This document shows positions 17,753 to 27,068 of a stretch of 64,000 bases of DNA, in pieces. The stretch covers positions 1,997,852 to 2,061,851 of the forward strand of contig NZ_LN851186.1 in the NCBI RefSeq assembly GCF_001243895.1, in the 5' to 3' direction. The notes beneath the pieces are model-generated. The model searched no databases, was not told the DNA's origin, and saw only the letters and a program-made list of their open reading frames with translations. A program made the position numbers and the translations under genes. How positions within the stretch are numbered: position 1 is the first letter of the stretch; every line of letters starts with the position of its first letter. The DNA comes from Bacillus testis (lineage in GTDB: Bacteria > Bacillota > Bacilli > Bacillales > DSM-1321).

Positions 17753-17813
17753 TTGACAATTAATAAAAGAAGAGTAAAATTCCATATTATACTGAACGTA
17801 TAAAATCTATACG
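17753..17813 (+). promoter_or_regulatory. promoter and probable TetR operator of the MFS exporter
   Basis: TTGACA (17753-17758), 16 bp, TAAAAT (17775-17780), then a perfect inverted repeat CGTATA-AAATC-TATACG at 17797-17813, about 17 bp past the -10. That position is right for a repressor blocking transcription. The operator role is inferred from position and from the divergent TetR gene. Confidence 0.6.
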
Positions 17814-17860
17814 AATCGTTTTATAGAAAATTTCATATTAGCAAGAAAGGATGATTCTAA

Positions 17861-19354
17861 TTGAGCTATTCACATGAGAATCCGAAAGATATCCATGGGA
17901 AACCATTTAATCGATCGTTATTGGTAGCGGTTATACTAGTAGGAGCTTTTGTTACCATCTTAAATCAGACATTGCTTTCCACGGCATTGCCAACCATAAT
18001 GTCTGATTTAGATATTACGGCATCGACAGGGCAATGGTTAACAACAGCCTTCATGCTTGTTAATGGAATCATGATCCCATTAACAGCTCTGTTGATTAAT
18101 AAAATCAACTCGAAAACCCTATTCTTAATTGCGATGGTTCTGTTTGCCATCGGTACAGTGTTTGCGGCTATTGCAGACAGTTTCGCAGTCTTATTGATCG
18201 GCCGCATTATCCAAGCGATGGGCGCCGGCATTATGATGCCTCTCTTGCAAACTATTTTCTTATTGATTTTCCCGGTTGAAAGACGGGGAGCTGCAATGGG
18301 GCTGGTCGGACTGGTAATCGCATTCGCTCCGGCTATTGGGCCAACGATTTCAGGATGGATTGTTGATACATGGGATTGGCATTATCTGTTCTTTATTGTG
18401 TTGCCAATCGCCGTACTGGATATTATCTTCGCTTTCTTTGCGATGAGAAATGTAGTCCCTCTTACAAAACCAAAAATTGATATTTTGTCTATTATCCTGT
18501 CTACAATCGGTTTTGGTTCTATCCTTTATGGATTTAGTTCTGCCGGTAATGACGGATGGTCAGATGGGGTCGTTATAGGGACATTACTAATCGGTGTACT
18601 TGGCATTGTTGCCTTTATTTGGAGACAATTAACGATGGCAAAACCAATGCTCGAATTCCGGGTGTTTAAATCACCAACTTATGCTTTAACAACCGCTATT
18701 GGTGCCATTTTGAATATGGCTATGCTTGGAGCGAGCATTATTCTTCCTATCTATATTCAGAGCATCCATGGCAAGAGTGCCTTGTTCTCAGGGCTGGTCC
18801 TATTGCCTGGCGCGATTTTGATGGGAGTCATGGGACCGATCACAGGGCGCATTTTTGATAAATTCGGCGCTCGTTGGCTAGCATTGACTGGTTTAACTAT
18901 TTTGGTTGTTTCTACGATTCCATTTATGAATTTAGGTTTAGACACTAGCATGGGATGGATTGCCTTTATCTATGCAGCCCGATTCTTCGGTATTTCGATG
19001 GTCATGATGCCTCTGACCACAGCTGGGATCAATTCGTTGCCTAATTCATTGATCAGCCATGGTACTGCTGTAAATAACACATTAAGAACAGTTGCCGGCT
19101 CGGTCGGTACAGCCATTCTAGTTACAATCATGACAAATGTGACCGAGTCACACAGTCCGGATGCTTCTTTGGCAGTGACGAACAAAGCATCGTATATGAA
19201 GAAAATGGCTGACGCAGCAGTCGACGGGATCAATGGTTCCTTCATTTTTACATTTGTCCTTTGTATGCTTGCATTGTTAATGACATTCTTCCTGAAGGAT
19301 CGCCGTAAAGTTGAAATAGCGGATCCAAAAGCAAAGAGTGTTTCTAAGCAGTAA
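17861..19354 (+). CDS. MFS multidrug exporter, DHA2 (14-TM, EmrB/QacA-like) family
   Basis: 497 residues. Motif C-like ALPTIMSDL and LIGRIIQAMGAGIMMPLL in the N-terminal half, and AFAPAIGPTISGWIVD (DHA2 antiporter motif) in TM5, place it in the 14-helix drug:H+ antiporter group that includes LmrB and EmrB. The start is TTG 17861 with AAAGGATG 9 nt upstream; an ATG at 17851 is out of frame. It probably exports hydrophobic toxicants under control of the divergent TetR protein. A terminator closes the gene. Confidence 0.88.
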   Translation: MSYSHENPKDIHGKPFNRSLLVAVILVGAFVTILNQTLLSTALPTIMSDLDITASTGQWLTTAFMLVNGIMIPLTALLINKINSKTLFLIAMVLFAIGTVFAAIADSFAVLLIGRIIQAMGAGIMMPLLQTIFLLIFPVERRGAAMGLVGLVIAFAPAIGPTISGWIVDTWDWHYLFFIVLPIAVLDIIFAFFAMRNVVPLTKPKIDILSIILSTIGFGSILYGFSSAGNDGWSDGVVIGTLLIGVLGIVAFIWRQLTMAKPMLEFRVFKSPTYALTTAIGAILNMAMLGASIILPIYIQSIHGKSALFSGLVLLPGAILMGVMGPITGRIFDKFGARWLALTGLTILVVSTIPFMNLGLDTSMGWIAFIYAARFFGISMVMMPLTTAGINSLPNSLISHGTAVNNTLRTVAGSVGTAILVTIMTNVTESHSPDASLAVTNKASYMKKMADAAVDGINGSFIFTFVLCMLALLMTFFLKDRRKVEIADPKAKSVSKQ

Positions 19355-19358
19355 CACG

Positions 19359-19389
19359 AAAAACCCTTCACATAGCGTGGAGGGTTTTT
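19359..19389 (+). terminator. rho-independent terminator after the MFS gene
   Basis: AAAACCCTTCAC and GTGGAGGGTTTTT around ATAGC. Confidence 0.85.
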
Positions 19390-19817
19390 GGTCGTTAGCA
19401 GGTGATTTCAGATTGTAGAGACATGTCCTGCATTTACCAGTTTTAAAGTGCGAAAGTTGGGGGAGAGGATATTGATAGGATTTTCGTCTTAACCTTTCAT
19501 CCGGCACGTTGTGGTTTTCACTTGTATGTTTCTGCTATTTAGAGACTCTAGCTATGTGACCATTGGAAGTCCGTTTAGTTAGTCGGTAAATGAAGTATTT
19601 TGATATTTGCTGAGAATGATATGCATCTCCCTAAGCTCATTTAGTTGAAGAAATAGTAGAAATTATTGTACAATATAAAAGGATCACGAAGAATGACCAA
19701 AATAGGTTAATACGGACGAAAGTTGAATGGCCTCAGTTAAACAGAAAAAATGAAATTTTTGTTTAAAAATTGGTCGAGCAACTAAGATTATACGTAATGA
19801 AAGGGATGTAAATACTT
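19390..19817. other. intergenic, nothing recognised
   Basis: AT-rich spacer before the thioesterase gene. No repeat, RNA gene or convincing small ORF was found. The thioesterase promoter must lie here. Confidence 0.4.
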
Positions 19818-20315
19818 ATGTCAAAAGTTGAAACAGAAACATTAACACCAAAAAAAGTAAGCGAGTCTAAAGCAGAATTAGTCGATTTGGTTTTACCTCC
19901 TGACACAAACCACCACGGAACAATCTTTGGGGGTAAAGTTATGGCATATGCCGATAAAATTGCTGTTATCTCAGCGATGCGCCATTGCCGTAAGCCGGTT
20001 GTAACTGTACGAAGCGATTCATTCGAATTCCATGCACCAATCACAGCCGGGGATGCAATCTGCATTGAAGCAAGCGTTGTCTGCGCACATAGAACATCTA
20101 TGGAAGTTTTCGTGAAAGTCCATTCTGAAGACTTGTTGACTGGCGAAACAAAAATGACTTCACAAGCACATCTAACAATGATTGCTGTGGATGAAAACAA
20201 CAGACCTACTCCAGTTCCTCAAGTTATCCCAGAAACAGAAGAAGAAAAACAACATTACCAATTCGCAATGGAACGTTACGAAGCACGTAAAAGAGCACTT
20301 AAAGCTTCTAAATAA
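19818..20315 (+). CDS. acyl-CoA thioesterase (YkhA-like hotdog fold)
   Basis: 165 residues. The hotdog signature is clear: LVLPPDTNHHGTIFGGKVMAYADKIAVISAMRHC, where NHHGTIFGG and the acidic residue of the following helix form the active site of BFIT/YciA-type acyl-CoA hydrolases. VTVRSDSFEFHAPITAGD and TSQAHLTMIAVDENNRP are also typical. The enzyme releases free fatty acid and CoA from acyl-CoA and works as a hexamer in the cytoplasm. GAAAGGGATG precedes the ATG at slightly long spacing. Monocistronic with its own terminator. Confidence 0.9.
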   Translation: MSKVETETLTPKKVSESKAELVDLVLPPDTNHHGTIFGGKVMAYADKIAVISAMRHCRKPVVTVRSDSFEFHAPITAGDAICIEASVVCAHRTSMEVFVKVHSEDLLTGETKMTSQAHLTMIAVDENNRPTPVPQVIPETEEEKQHYQFAMERYEARKRALKASK

Positions 20316-20330
20316 TGCTGATTATAGATC

Positions 20331-20360
20331 AAAGCCCTTGCCTAGAGCGGGGCTTTTTTT
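20331..20360 (+). terminator. terminator after the thioesterase gene
   Basis: AAAGCCC and GGGGCTTT pair around TTGCCTAGAGC, then seven T. The following 20361-20773 holds no convincing gene; open frames there on both strands look random. Confidence 0.75.
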
Positions 20361-20773
20361 CTGCAAAAATCTATGTTTTCACTCCCTTAAAATTATTCAT
20401 ACAGCTATCCTATCTTATATAATACAGTTTCTATCCTTTCAAATTCTGATTGGTTGCTTAAGTATTCCAATCGCTAGCCAATCCATTTCTCTAAGCGCCA
20501 TACGCATTGTAAGCGCAAACAATATAAAATTATTTCAATATACTTTAGATAAAATGGAAAATGGAATTGACTGTGCTTTATCTTTGCTAACTGCCGTTTA
20601 CGCTCCCATTTCAAGGTGAGGAAGGTAAGTGTGAACCCGTAGACGTTGGATGCTGGATGAAAACACCAACTGATTATCGTTTCGCTTATAGCGGCCGGAA
20701 TCGAAAACCTATCTTCAATCGGCAGTGAACATTTATTGTTGCCGAAATACCTCATATTACTCTTGCTAAAGCA

Positions 20774-22387
20774 TTGATAAATCAATCAATGACACATAGT
20801 TGTAAAGCGACACCGTATTCCAATTGGAGTGTAGTTCAAGAAATTGAGCGTTTAATCAGAAGTGAAACTGTTAAGGACATTGAGCCTGAATATGAATTCC
20901 ATAAAGAAACTTGCATTTATACAATGAAAAATCCATTTGAAGATACCGACCTTTTTTACAAAAGGGGAAAAAGCAAAACAGGTACACAGAGATGGCAATG
21001 TAAAAAGTGCGGAAAAAGAACAAACATAATACCTACAAGAAGACAAACATCAACCTACCTTCAAAAAAGAAATGACATACTTCCTTTGTTCACAAAAGTA
21101 CTGGTAAACAGAATGCCAGTATCCCGATCGATTGAAGTATTAGGGATTGGCGTAAAAACCTATTACAGTAATTAGAGTGGGTATATCGAAGGTGCTTGGA
21201 ATTCTTGGAACGACACGAACAAAAATCAATCCAAAACAAATCATTTGGAACAGTTTGGATTAATACGGAAAAGATGATTTATTATTTGAATATTGTTCGT
21301 AAAAAGGGAATGGGCGGAGAGAAGTATGATGATGTAGAAGATTCAACCTTTCCTACCCATATTATTGTTTCTGCTGTTGTTTTTCACGATATGTATTTAG
21401 AGCTGATGTAGCTTATGATTGAGATGTTCGTTTAGAAGATATAATGTTGGATACGGTACTCTATAAAGATGACCATCTTCACGATTTTGCTCGTAAAAAC
21501 GCACGATTACGATTCAGCTTATTTCCACAAGAACCAACTCCTAACGACACACAAACGTTAAATGAGTACCACAAAGACCTTCGTAAATTTGATACAAGAA
21601 AACGTTACATTGATGGTTTGCACACGAATTCAACCTATACAACAATGGCTCATTTTTGGCTCATAAAGGAATTGGTGCAAGCGAAGGAATGGCGTTTTGT
21701 AACTGATAATGATACTTCTTTAATGGCAGCGATGTATCGAATATTTTCGGAAGATTTCACCTCCTTTTCAGCCCACCATTTCTTGTGTTTGACTGACCGA
21801 GAAAAAACAAGGAAAGAAGCCTACAATGAGTTCAAGGAGGCTAAAGAAGATTTATTAAATTGGGGATATTCTATGGGAATAGAAAGTAAATCCCTTTATA
21901 CACTTGCTCTAAGTTACTTGGAAGATTTATTCGAAAATCAAGGACATCAGTTCCACGAAGAGATTGTATTACCAACCAACCGATATACAGTAAAAGCTGA
22001 TAAGCCGATTCTTCATCCACTTGCATCCATTGATAAGGGTCATGCAGCAGTAGACTGTACGACTGATTTATCTTCTTATGAACCAGAGGAAGTGGCTAAA
22101 ATGATATTGAATGTGAATGCCCACGCTACAAACTTTTTTATTCAGCAAATTAGAAGGAAACTATCGGTGTTGGAAAGACCTTTAACCACTGCAAGGGGCG
22201 ACAAGAAGAGTTTATTTACTCTAATTTCAATCCGAAATATGCTCAAATGGCTTTGACTATTTTACGAACGTACTATAACTTTTGTATACCTTACAAATCA
22301 GGAGATAAGAAGAAACTAACTCCTGCACAACGTTTAGGAATTACAGAAAAAGTTTTTACAATTGAAGATATATTATACTTAAGATGA
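20774..22387 (+). pseudogene. broken transposase-like gene with zinc ribbon
   Basis: Three consecutive frames form one protein. The first part has a zinc-ribbon FYKRGKSKTGTQRWQCKKCGKRTN and runs to KTYYSN*. A frame change at about 21172 restores LEWVYRRCLEFLERHE and continues to about 21400. A second shift plus an in-frame TGA (before DVRLEDIML, about 21418) precede the long segment from 21444. A third shift at about 22200 restores SNFNPKYAQMALTILRTYYNF and the end TPAQRLGI...DILYLR* at 22387. The layout (N-terminal ribbon, HTH, long domain with VTDND) is transposase-like, but I cannot name the family and see no terminal repeats. Clearly inactive. Confidence 0.7.
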
Positions 22388-22479
22388 TTTTATCGTTATA
22401 ATAATTTTTATTTTGTGTATAATAGAGGAATGTTATAATAAATGGAAAATAAAGAAAATACAGGGAAAGGGGGATGGGT

Positions 22480-22737
22480 ATGAAAAAGGCTGGTATCATA
22501 TCAATTGTAGCCTTTTTGATTTCTTTGCTGGTCTATTCTGTGTGGTTCTTTAACGAAGATTTATTTTCAAAATCAGCAATGATAATAGCGGTTATACTGC
22601 CGATTATTGGAATAATCACTGCTTTATACACTAAGAAAAAATCTCTTAAAATAGTGGGGCTACTTGGGAATTCATTTGTGCTTTTTTGGGCTGTTGTACT
22701 TCCATTTGCTTCTACTCTATTCTGGAATACACCATAA
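22480..22737 (+). CDS. small membrane protein, three TM segments
   Basis: 85 residues from ATG 22480 (AAAGGGGG about 7 nt upstream; the ATG two codons earlier would touch the ribosome binding site). TM at about 3-22, 33-52 and 58-80. No family recognised. It lies between the broken transposase gene and the IS200 element and has its own terminator. The conserved-looking hydrophobic pattern and good translation signals argue that it is real. Confidence 0.6.
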   Translation: MKKAGIISIVAFLISLLVYSVWFFNEDLFSKSAMIIAVILPIIGIITALYTKKKSLKIVGLLGNSFVLFWAVVLPFASTLFWNTP

Positions 22738-22740
22738 ACC

Positions 22741-22774
22741 GAAAGAGCCAATTCAGTTAGAATGGCTCTTTTAT
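22741..22774 (+). terminator. rho-independent terminator
   Basis: GAAAGAGCCA and TGGCTCTTTT around ATTCAGTTAGAA. Confidence 0.8.
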
Positions 22775-22844
22775 TGATTAGGGTTTTAAAACCACGTGCT
22801 ATGCACGTGTGCAAACGAAACTTATAGAGTTGTAAATGAATAAA

Positions 22845-22908
22845 AAATCCCCTTTCGTTATAATAGAAAATGGCCGTCAAACCAAATTCAATGAACGAAA
22901 GGGGATTT
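22845..22908 (+). promoter_or_regulatory. leader hairpin hiding the tnpA ribosome binding site
   Basis: A perfect 15-bp inverted repeat: AAATCCCCTTTCGTT (22845-22859) with AACGAAAGGGGATTT (22894-22908). The 3' arm contains the AAAGGGG Shine-Dalgarno of tnpA. IS200 of Salmonella represses translation by a similar leader structure, so this is probably its equivalent. Confidence 0.7.
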
Positions 22909-22913
22909 TACTC

Positions 22914-23366
22914 ATGTCGAGTGACAATAGTTTATCACATACAAGATGGAATTGTAAGTATCACATCGTGTTTATACCCAAGTACAGAAGAAAGCTGATT
23001 TATGGAAAATTAAGAAGGGATATAGGTGTTATATTGCGTAGGCTGTGTGAAATGAAAGATGTAGAAATTATAGAAGCACATGCTATGCCAGATCACATTC
23101 ATATGTTGGTAAGAATACCGCCTAAAATGTCTGTATCCTATTTCATGGGATACTTAAAGGGAAAAAGCTCTCTTATGATTCATGATCGACATGCAAACTT
23201 AAAGTATAATCATGGGAATCGCACGTTTTGGGCAAAGGGATATTATGTAAGTACAGTTGGATTAAATGAAAAAACTGTTGCGAAGTATATTCGTGAACAG
23301 GAAGCCGAAGACCAATTGCGAGATCATATGAGTAAACGAGAGTACATAGATCCGTTTAAAAAATAA
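22914..23366 (+). CDS. tnpA: IS200-family transposase TnpA
   Basis: 150 residues from ATG 22914, 9 nt after the AAAGGGG; the upstream-open frame belongs to the leader. HUH motif HIHMLV (residues about 63-68) and the nucleophilic Tyr in FWAKGYYVSTVG (about 107-108), with NEKTVAKYIREQ as the following helix. The N-terminus SHTRWNCKYHIVFIPKYRRK is the standard IS200 pattern. It cuts and rejoins single-stranded DNA at replication forks. No frameshift is seen, so the gene appears intact. Confidence 0.93.
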   Translation: MSSDNSLSHTRWNCKYHIVFIPKYRRKLIYGKLRRDIGVILRRLCEMKDVEIIEAHAMPDHIHMLVRIPPKMSVSYFMGYLKGKSSLMIHDRHANLKYNHGNRTFWAKGYYVSTVGLNEKTVAKYIREQEAEDQLRDHMSKREYIDPFKK

Positions 23367-23452
23367 AATGCACGGAACAAACGGTTGACGGTCAATTTAA
23401 AAGGTCCCTTTAGGGGCTACGTTGGTAAAGTGCCCTTATAGGGCGAAATCAA

Positions 23453-23480
23453 AACCGCCCGTTTTACGGGCGGTTATTTA
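23453..23480 (+). terminator. terminator at the right border of the IS200 element
   Basis: ACCGCCC-GTTTTA-CGGGCGGT followed by TATTT. Confidence 0.75.
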
Positions 23481-23534
23481 CTTCACACACTAAACTTGTA
23501 TTGCTATTCTATATACTGAAAACAATAGTATTTT

Positions 23535-23566
23535 AAAAAGCATCAGTGCTAATACTGATGCTTTTT
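23535..23566 (+). terminator. orphan bidirectional terminator
   Basis: AAAAAGCATCAGT and ACTGATGCTTTTT around GCTAAT. No gene ends nearby, so it probably survives from a gene displaced by the IS200 insertion. Confidence 0.75.
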
Positions 23567-23707
23567 CGTATGTTAAACAACCTGCTATTTTTAATGTTTT
23601 TTTTATTTTTGTCCCCCTAAAGAGAACCCGTTACAAAAAGACTCCCCAGTCTGAAGGTGGTTCTCGAAAGAAAAGATAACATTCAATTTTGAGCAACCTC
23701 TCGCTGA

Positions 23708-23899
23708 GCGGAAGTTACTAGGCAGGATGTTAGCGCTATTTTTAAAAATGGCCAGGTATTAACGATTAAAAAAATGTATGTTGGCCGAAGTAGTTCTGAT
23801 AAAAAGGATCTTTTCAATAGATCACAAGCAAATAGAGAAAGAGTGTGTCCGCCAGTTGATGAGATTCCTAATGAAATGCCATCATTAAGCAGATGCTAG
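23708..23899 (+). pseudogene. fragment resembling the end of a nuclease toxin domain
   Basis: A 63-codon frame between stops reads VSAIFKNGQVLTIKKMYVGR followed by FNRSQANRERVCPPVDEIP and then MPSLSRC. The spacing of Arg, Asn-Arg, Pro and Asp-Glu-x-Pro recalls the NucA/NucB or LXG-toxin nuclease tail (..RDEWP..), but the match is weak and there is no start codon or ribosome binding site. Surrounding sequence (23567-24325) is otherwise non-coding, consistent with a decayed gene. Confidence 0.3.
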
Positions 23900-24325
23900 T
23901 ATTCTTTATGTTAGGTTTAATAACAAAAATCGCCAGGATTCTACCGGTATCTACAAATCCTTTATAAAATAAATATGATTTTTCCTCTTGATGAGTCTAA
24001 GAGTTTCTTTGTTTTAACTAAATGTCTGATATCGAACTCAATTCCTTTACAATTTGTCTAGTGATACAAGGTTATTTGGGTATTAAAATAGATAATATGT
24101 TTACATGGTTGTTTTCTTCATTTACAATATCTGTAATATGGATGTTAAGTAATCTTACAATTTCCCCCTCATACCCACTTTACTCTCACTGTGATTCTTC
24201 AATCACCAAGAACCATCAAATTTCTTAAGCTGCACGTTTAAAACTTGAATAGTGAATGATTCCTATTATGGCCTTTTTCCTTTGTTGTTTAAGGAAAGGG
24301 CTAATCAAAGAGGGAGGTTTGCTGA

Positions 24326-25693
24326 ATGAAAGAAGTTTTTCAGACAGAAATAGAACGGTTAAAATCCAATTTTGAAGAAGTGGATACGGGATTGTCAAAT
24401 CAAGAAGCGCTAGAGGAATCGAACCGTTGCTTGTACTGTTATGACGCACCCTGTATCCAAGCATGCCCCACTGGAATCGATATCCCTTCTTTCATCAAGA
24501 AAATTTCAACCGGAAACCTGAAAGGATCGGCGAAAACCATTATGGCAGCCAATCCGGTCGGCGCCAGCTGTGCCCGTGTTTGTCCGACAGAGGAGCTCTG
24601 TGAAGGAGCTTGTGTCCTGAACAGCTCCACAAAACCGATCATGATAGGGAATCTGCAGCGTTATGCAACGGATTGGGCAATCCGCAATGGACAGGAACTA
24701 TTCAGTAAGGGACCCCAAAACGGTATTTCAGTGGCGATAATCGGCGGCGGTCCTGCTGGTTTGTCAGCGGCAAGGGAACTGGCTTTGCTTGGATATACAG
24801 TAACGATTTTTGAAGCGGAAGAGAAGGCTGGCGGGTTGAATTCATACGGAATTGTGTCCTTTAGGTTGCCGCAGGCCATTTCTTTTTGGGAAGTCAGCCA
24901 AGTGGAAAAACTGGATGTCGACATTAAGACGAATACTCGGGTAGGAAAGGACATTTCCGCCAGAGAAATAACAGAAAATTTTGACTTTATCATTTTGGCG
25001 GCTGGCATGGCGAATGTTCCTTCTCTTGGAATAGAGGGAGAAAATCTCGAGGGCGTATACGATGCGATTGAATTCGTGAAAAATACAAAAACAAGTGAAA
25101 TTACGGATGCATTTTTAAATAAAAAAGCGGTCGTCATCGGTGCCGGGAATACAGCGATCGATGCAGCCACTTGCTCGGTGCGGCTTGGTGCCCAAAATGT
25201 AAAAATCCTCTATAGGCGTACAGCAGAAGAAATGACAGCCTATGATTTTGAATATGAATTCGCCAAGCAAGAAGGGGTGGAATTCAGATGGTTGACTGCG
25301 CCGAAACGGATCGTCGGCAATCCAGAAGGAAAGGTGAAGGCGATTGAATGCGTCAAGATGAAATTAGGAGAGCCGGGACCGGATGGACGTTGCCGGCCGA
25401 CAGTTGTCGAGAACTCAGAATTCCTCATAGAAACGGACGCGGTCATTAAAGCAATAGGCCAATCCCGCCATCTTTCATTGATTGAACAATTTGGGCTTCA
25501 GCATGATGGTGGGGTGGTTAAGATCGATCCGCTGACTTATAAAACGTCCAACCAAAAGATTTTTGCCTGTGGAGATGTGATTTTTGGCAAGGGACAGGGA
25601 GAGGCGATGGTTGTATCGGCTGCCAATCAAGGGAAGAAAGTAGCTCATGCCATTCACCAATCACTCGCTAAAGCTGACTCGGTAACAGCATAA
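24326..25693 (+). CDS. preT: NAD-dependent dihydropyrimidine dehydrogenase subunit PreT
   Basis: 455 residues, homologous to the small GltD-like domain. The N-terminal Fe-S region has CLYCYDAPCIQACPTGIDIP and CARVCPTEELCEGACV. Then come the FAD site VAIIGGGPAGLSAARELALLGY (about 134-155) and the NAD(P)H site VVIGAGNTAIDAATC (about 270-284), and near the end the FAD-contacting ACGDVIFGKGQGEAMVVSAANQGKKVA. With PreA it reduces uracil and thymine to the 5,6-dihydro forms using NADH, electrons passing from NADH through PreT to PreA. RBS GAGGGAGG. First gene of the pyrimidine cluster, 60 bp before preA. Confidence 0.92.
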   Translation: MKEVFQTEIERLKSNFEEVDTGLSNQEALEESNRCLYCYDAPCIQACPTGIDIPSFIKKISTGNLKGSAKTIMAANPVGASCARVCPTEELCEGACVLNSSTKPIMIGNLQRYATDWAIRNGQELFSKGPQNGISVAIIGGGPAGLSAARELALLGYTVTIFEAEEKAGGLNSYGIVSFRLPQAISFWEVSQVEKLDVDIKTNTRVGKDISAREITENFDFIILAAGMANVPSLGIEGENLEGVYDAIEFVKNTKTSEITDAFLNKKAVVIGAGNTAIDAATCSVRLGAQNVKILYRRTAEEMTAYDFEYEFAKQEGVEFRWLTAPKRIVGNPEGKVKAIECVKMKLGEPGPDGRCRPTVVENSEFLIETDAVIKAIGQSRHLSLIEQFGLQHDGGVVKIDPLTYKTSNQKIFACGDVIFGKGQGEAMVVSAANQGKKVAHAIHQSLAKADSVTA

Positions 25694-25753
25694 TGGACAG
25701 AAAACATATGCATTCAATCGAGAAAATAAGAAATCGATCAGGGAGGTCATAGC

Positions 25754-27040
25754 ATGGCAGATTTACGAATCAATTTAGCGGGAATCGAGTCGCCGAATCC
25801 ATTTTGGTTAGCATCTGCTCCGCCCACGAATTCGGGTTACCAAGTCCAGCGCGCATTTGAAGCAGGTTGGGGAGGGGCGGTATGGAAGACGCTTGGAGAC
25901 CCTATCCTGAATGTGTCCTCGCGGTTTGCGGCAGTGAGCTTTAATGGGCAAAAAGTGGCAGGCTTCAACAACATTGAATTGATCACCGACCGTCCGTTGG
26001 AAGTCAATCTGAAGGAAATGTATGAAACGAAGAAAAAGTTTCCGGACCATGCGATCATTGCTTCTTTGATGGTGGAACCCAAACAGGAAAAGTGGCATGA
26101 AATCGTAAAAAGAGTAGAGGATGTCGGCGTTGATGGCCTGGAATTAAATTTTGGTTGTCCACATGGGATGGCCGAACGAGGCATGGGTGCCGCTTCAGGC
26201 CAAGTGCCAAGCTTGGTCGAAAAGCAAACATACTGGGCTAAGGAAGTGGCAAAAACACCGGTAATCGTCAAGCTGACGCCCAATATAACAGATATCACTG
26301 CTACGGCAGAAGCAGCTGTTTCCGGAGGAGCCGATGCCATAAGCATGATCAATACCATTAATAGCCTGGCAGGCGTAGATATTGATACGTGGAATACAAT
26401 CCCCCATGTAGGAGGAAAAGGGGCGCACGGCGGATACTGCGGTCCTGCGGTAAAACCGATTGCCTTACATATGGTCGGTGAATGCGCAAGAAATCAACAG
26501 ATCCCGATCCCAATCTCAGGTATCGGAGGGATATCCGATTGGAAGAGTGCCGTCGAATTTATGCTGATGGGGGCAACAGGTGTCCAGGTGTGCACTGCTG
26601 CCATGCACCACGGATTCAGGATTGTCGAGGATATGATCGATGGCTTGAATCACTACTTGGATGAAAAAGGAATCGCTTCGGTCATGGACATTGTTGGAAA
26701 ATCAGTGCATAAGTATTCTGATTGGGGCGATCTCGACTTGAATTACAAAGTAGTGGCCCAAATCAACAATGATCTCTGCATCAAATGCAATAAATGCCAC
26801 ATCGCTTGTGAAGATACTTCACATCAATGCATCGATATGCTGAAAGGGCAAGATGGAGTCGGGTATCTGAAGGTGCGGGAAGAAGATTGTGTCGGCTGCA
26901 ACCTATGTTCAATTGTTTGTCCGGTTGACGGCGCGATTGAGATGGTGGAGGTCAATCGTGACTTGCAACCGATGACATGGAATGAACGGCAGGCAGTCAT
27001 CGGATCGGCCGCATTGCAAGCGGAAGTTTTCGGAAAATAA
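25754..27040 (+). CDS. preA: NAD-dependent dihydropyrimidine dehydrogenase subunit PreA
   Basis: 428 residues. An FMN-binding dihydroorotate-dehydrogenase-like barrel (IESPNPFWLASAPPTNSGYQV at the start, LELNFGCPHGMAERGMGAASGQ, and PISGIGGISDW) followed by a ferredoxin tail with two [4Fe-4S] sets: CIKCNKCHIAC and CVGCNLCSIVCP. The catalytic loop Cys lies in NFGCPHG or the adjacent loop. The layout is that of E. coli PreA and of the C-terminal half of mammalian DPYD. RBS GGGAGG. Its product dihydrouracil is the substrate of the next enzyme. Confidence 0.93.
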   Translation: MADLRINLAGIESPNPFWLASAPPTNSGYQVQRAFEAGWGGAVWKTLGDPILNVSSRFAAVSFNGQKVAGFNNIELITDRPLEVNLKEMYETKKKFPDHAIIASLMVEPKQEKWHEIVKRVEDVGVDGLELNFGCPHGMAERGMGAASGQVPSLVEKQTYWAKEVAKTPVIVKLTPNITDITATAEAAVSGGADAISMINTINSLAGVDIDTWNTIPHVGGKGAHGGYCGPAVKPIALHMVGECARNQQIPIPISGIGGISDWKSAVEFMLMGATGVQVCTAAMHHGFRIVEDMIDGLNHYLDEKGIASVMDIVGKSVHKYSDWGDLDLNYKVVAQINNDLCIKCNKCHIACEDTSHQCIDMLKGQDGVGYLKVREEDCVGCNLCSIVCPVDGAIEMVEVNRDLQPMTWNERQAVIGSAALQAEVFGK

Positions 27041-27068
27041 AGAATCTGGAATGGAGGAGGATTTATTT

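Larger units (their letters stand above)
22780..23452 (+). mobile_element. IS200-type insertion sequence (tnpA only)
   Basis: A compact element with a Y1 HUH transposase and no accessory tnpB. The left end has a subterminal hairpin CACGTGC-TAT-GCACGTG (22793-22809). The right end has GCCC-TTATA-GGGC (23432-23444). Such imperfect palindromes rather than inverted repeats are what TnpA recognises in single-stranded DNA. Exact cleavage sites are not determinable from one copy, so the borders are approximate. It has inserted just after a terminator. Confidence 0.8.

Noticed and set aside
20474..20785. Minus-strand frame of 103 codons.
   Set aside because: No ribosome binding site and no recognisable domain; overlaps another random frame; likely chance.
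24022..24228. Plus-strand frame of 68 codons before preT.
   Set aside because: No ribosome binding site, AT-driven hydrophobic composition, no family resemblance.
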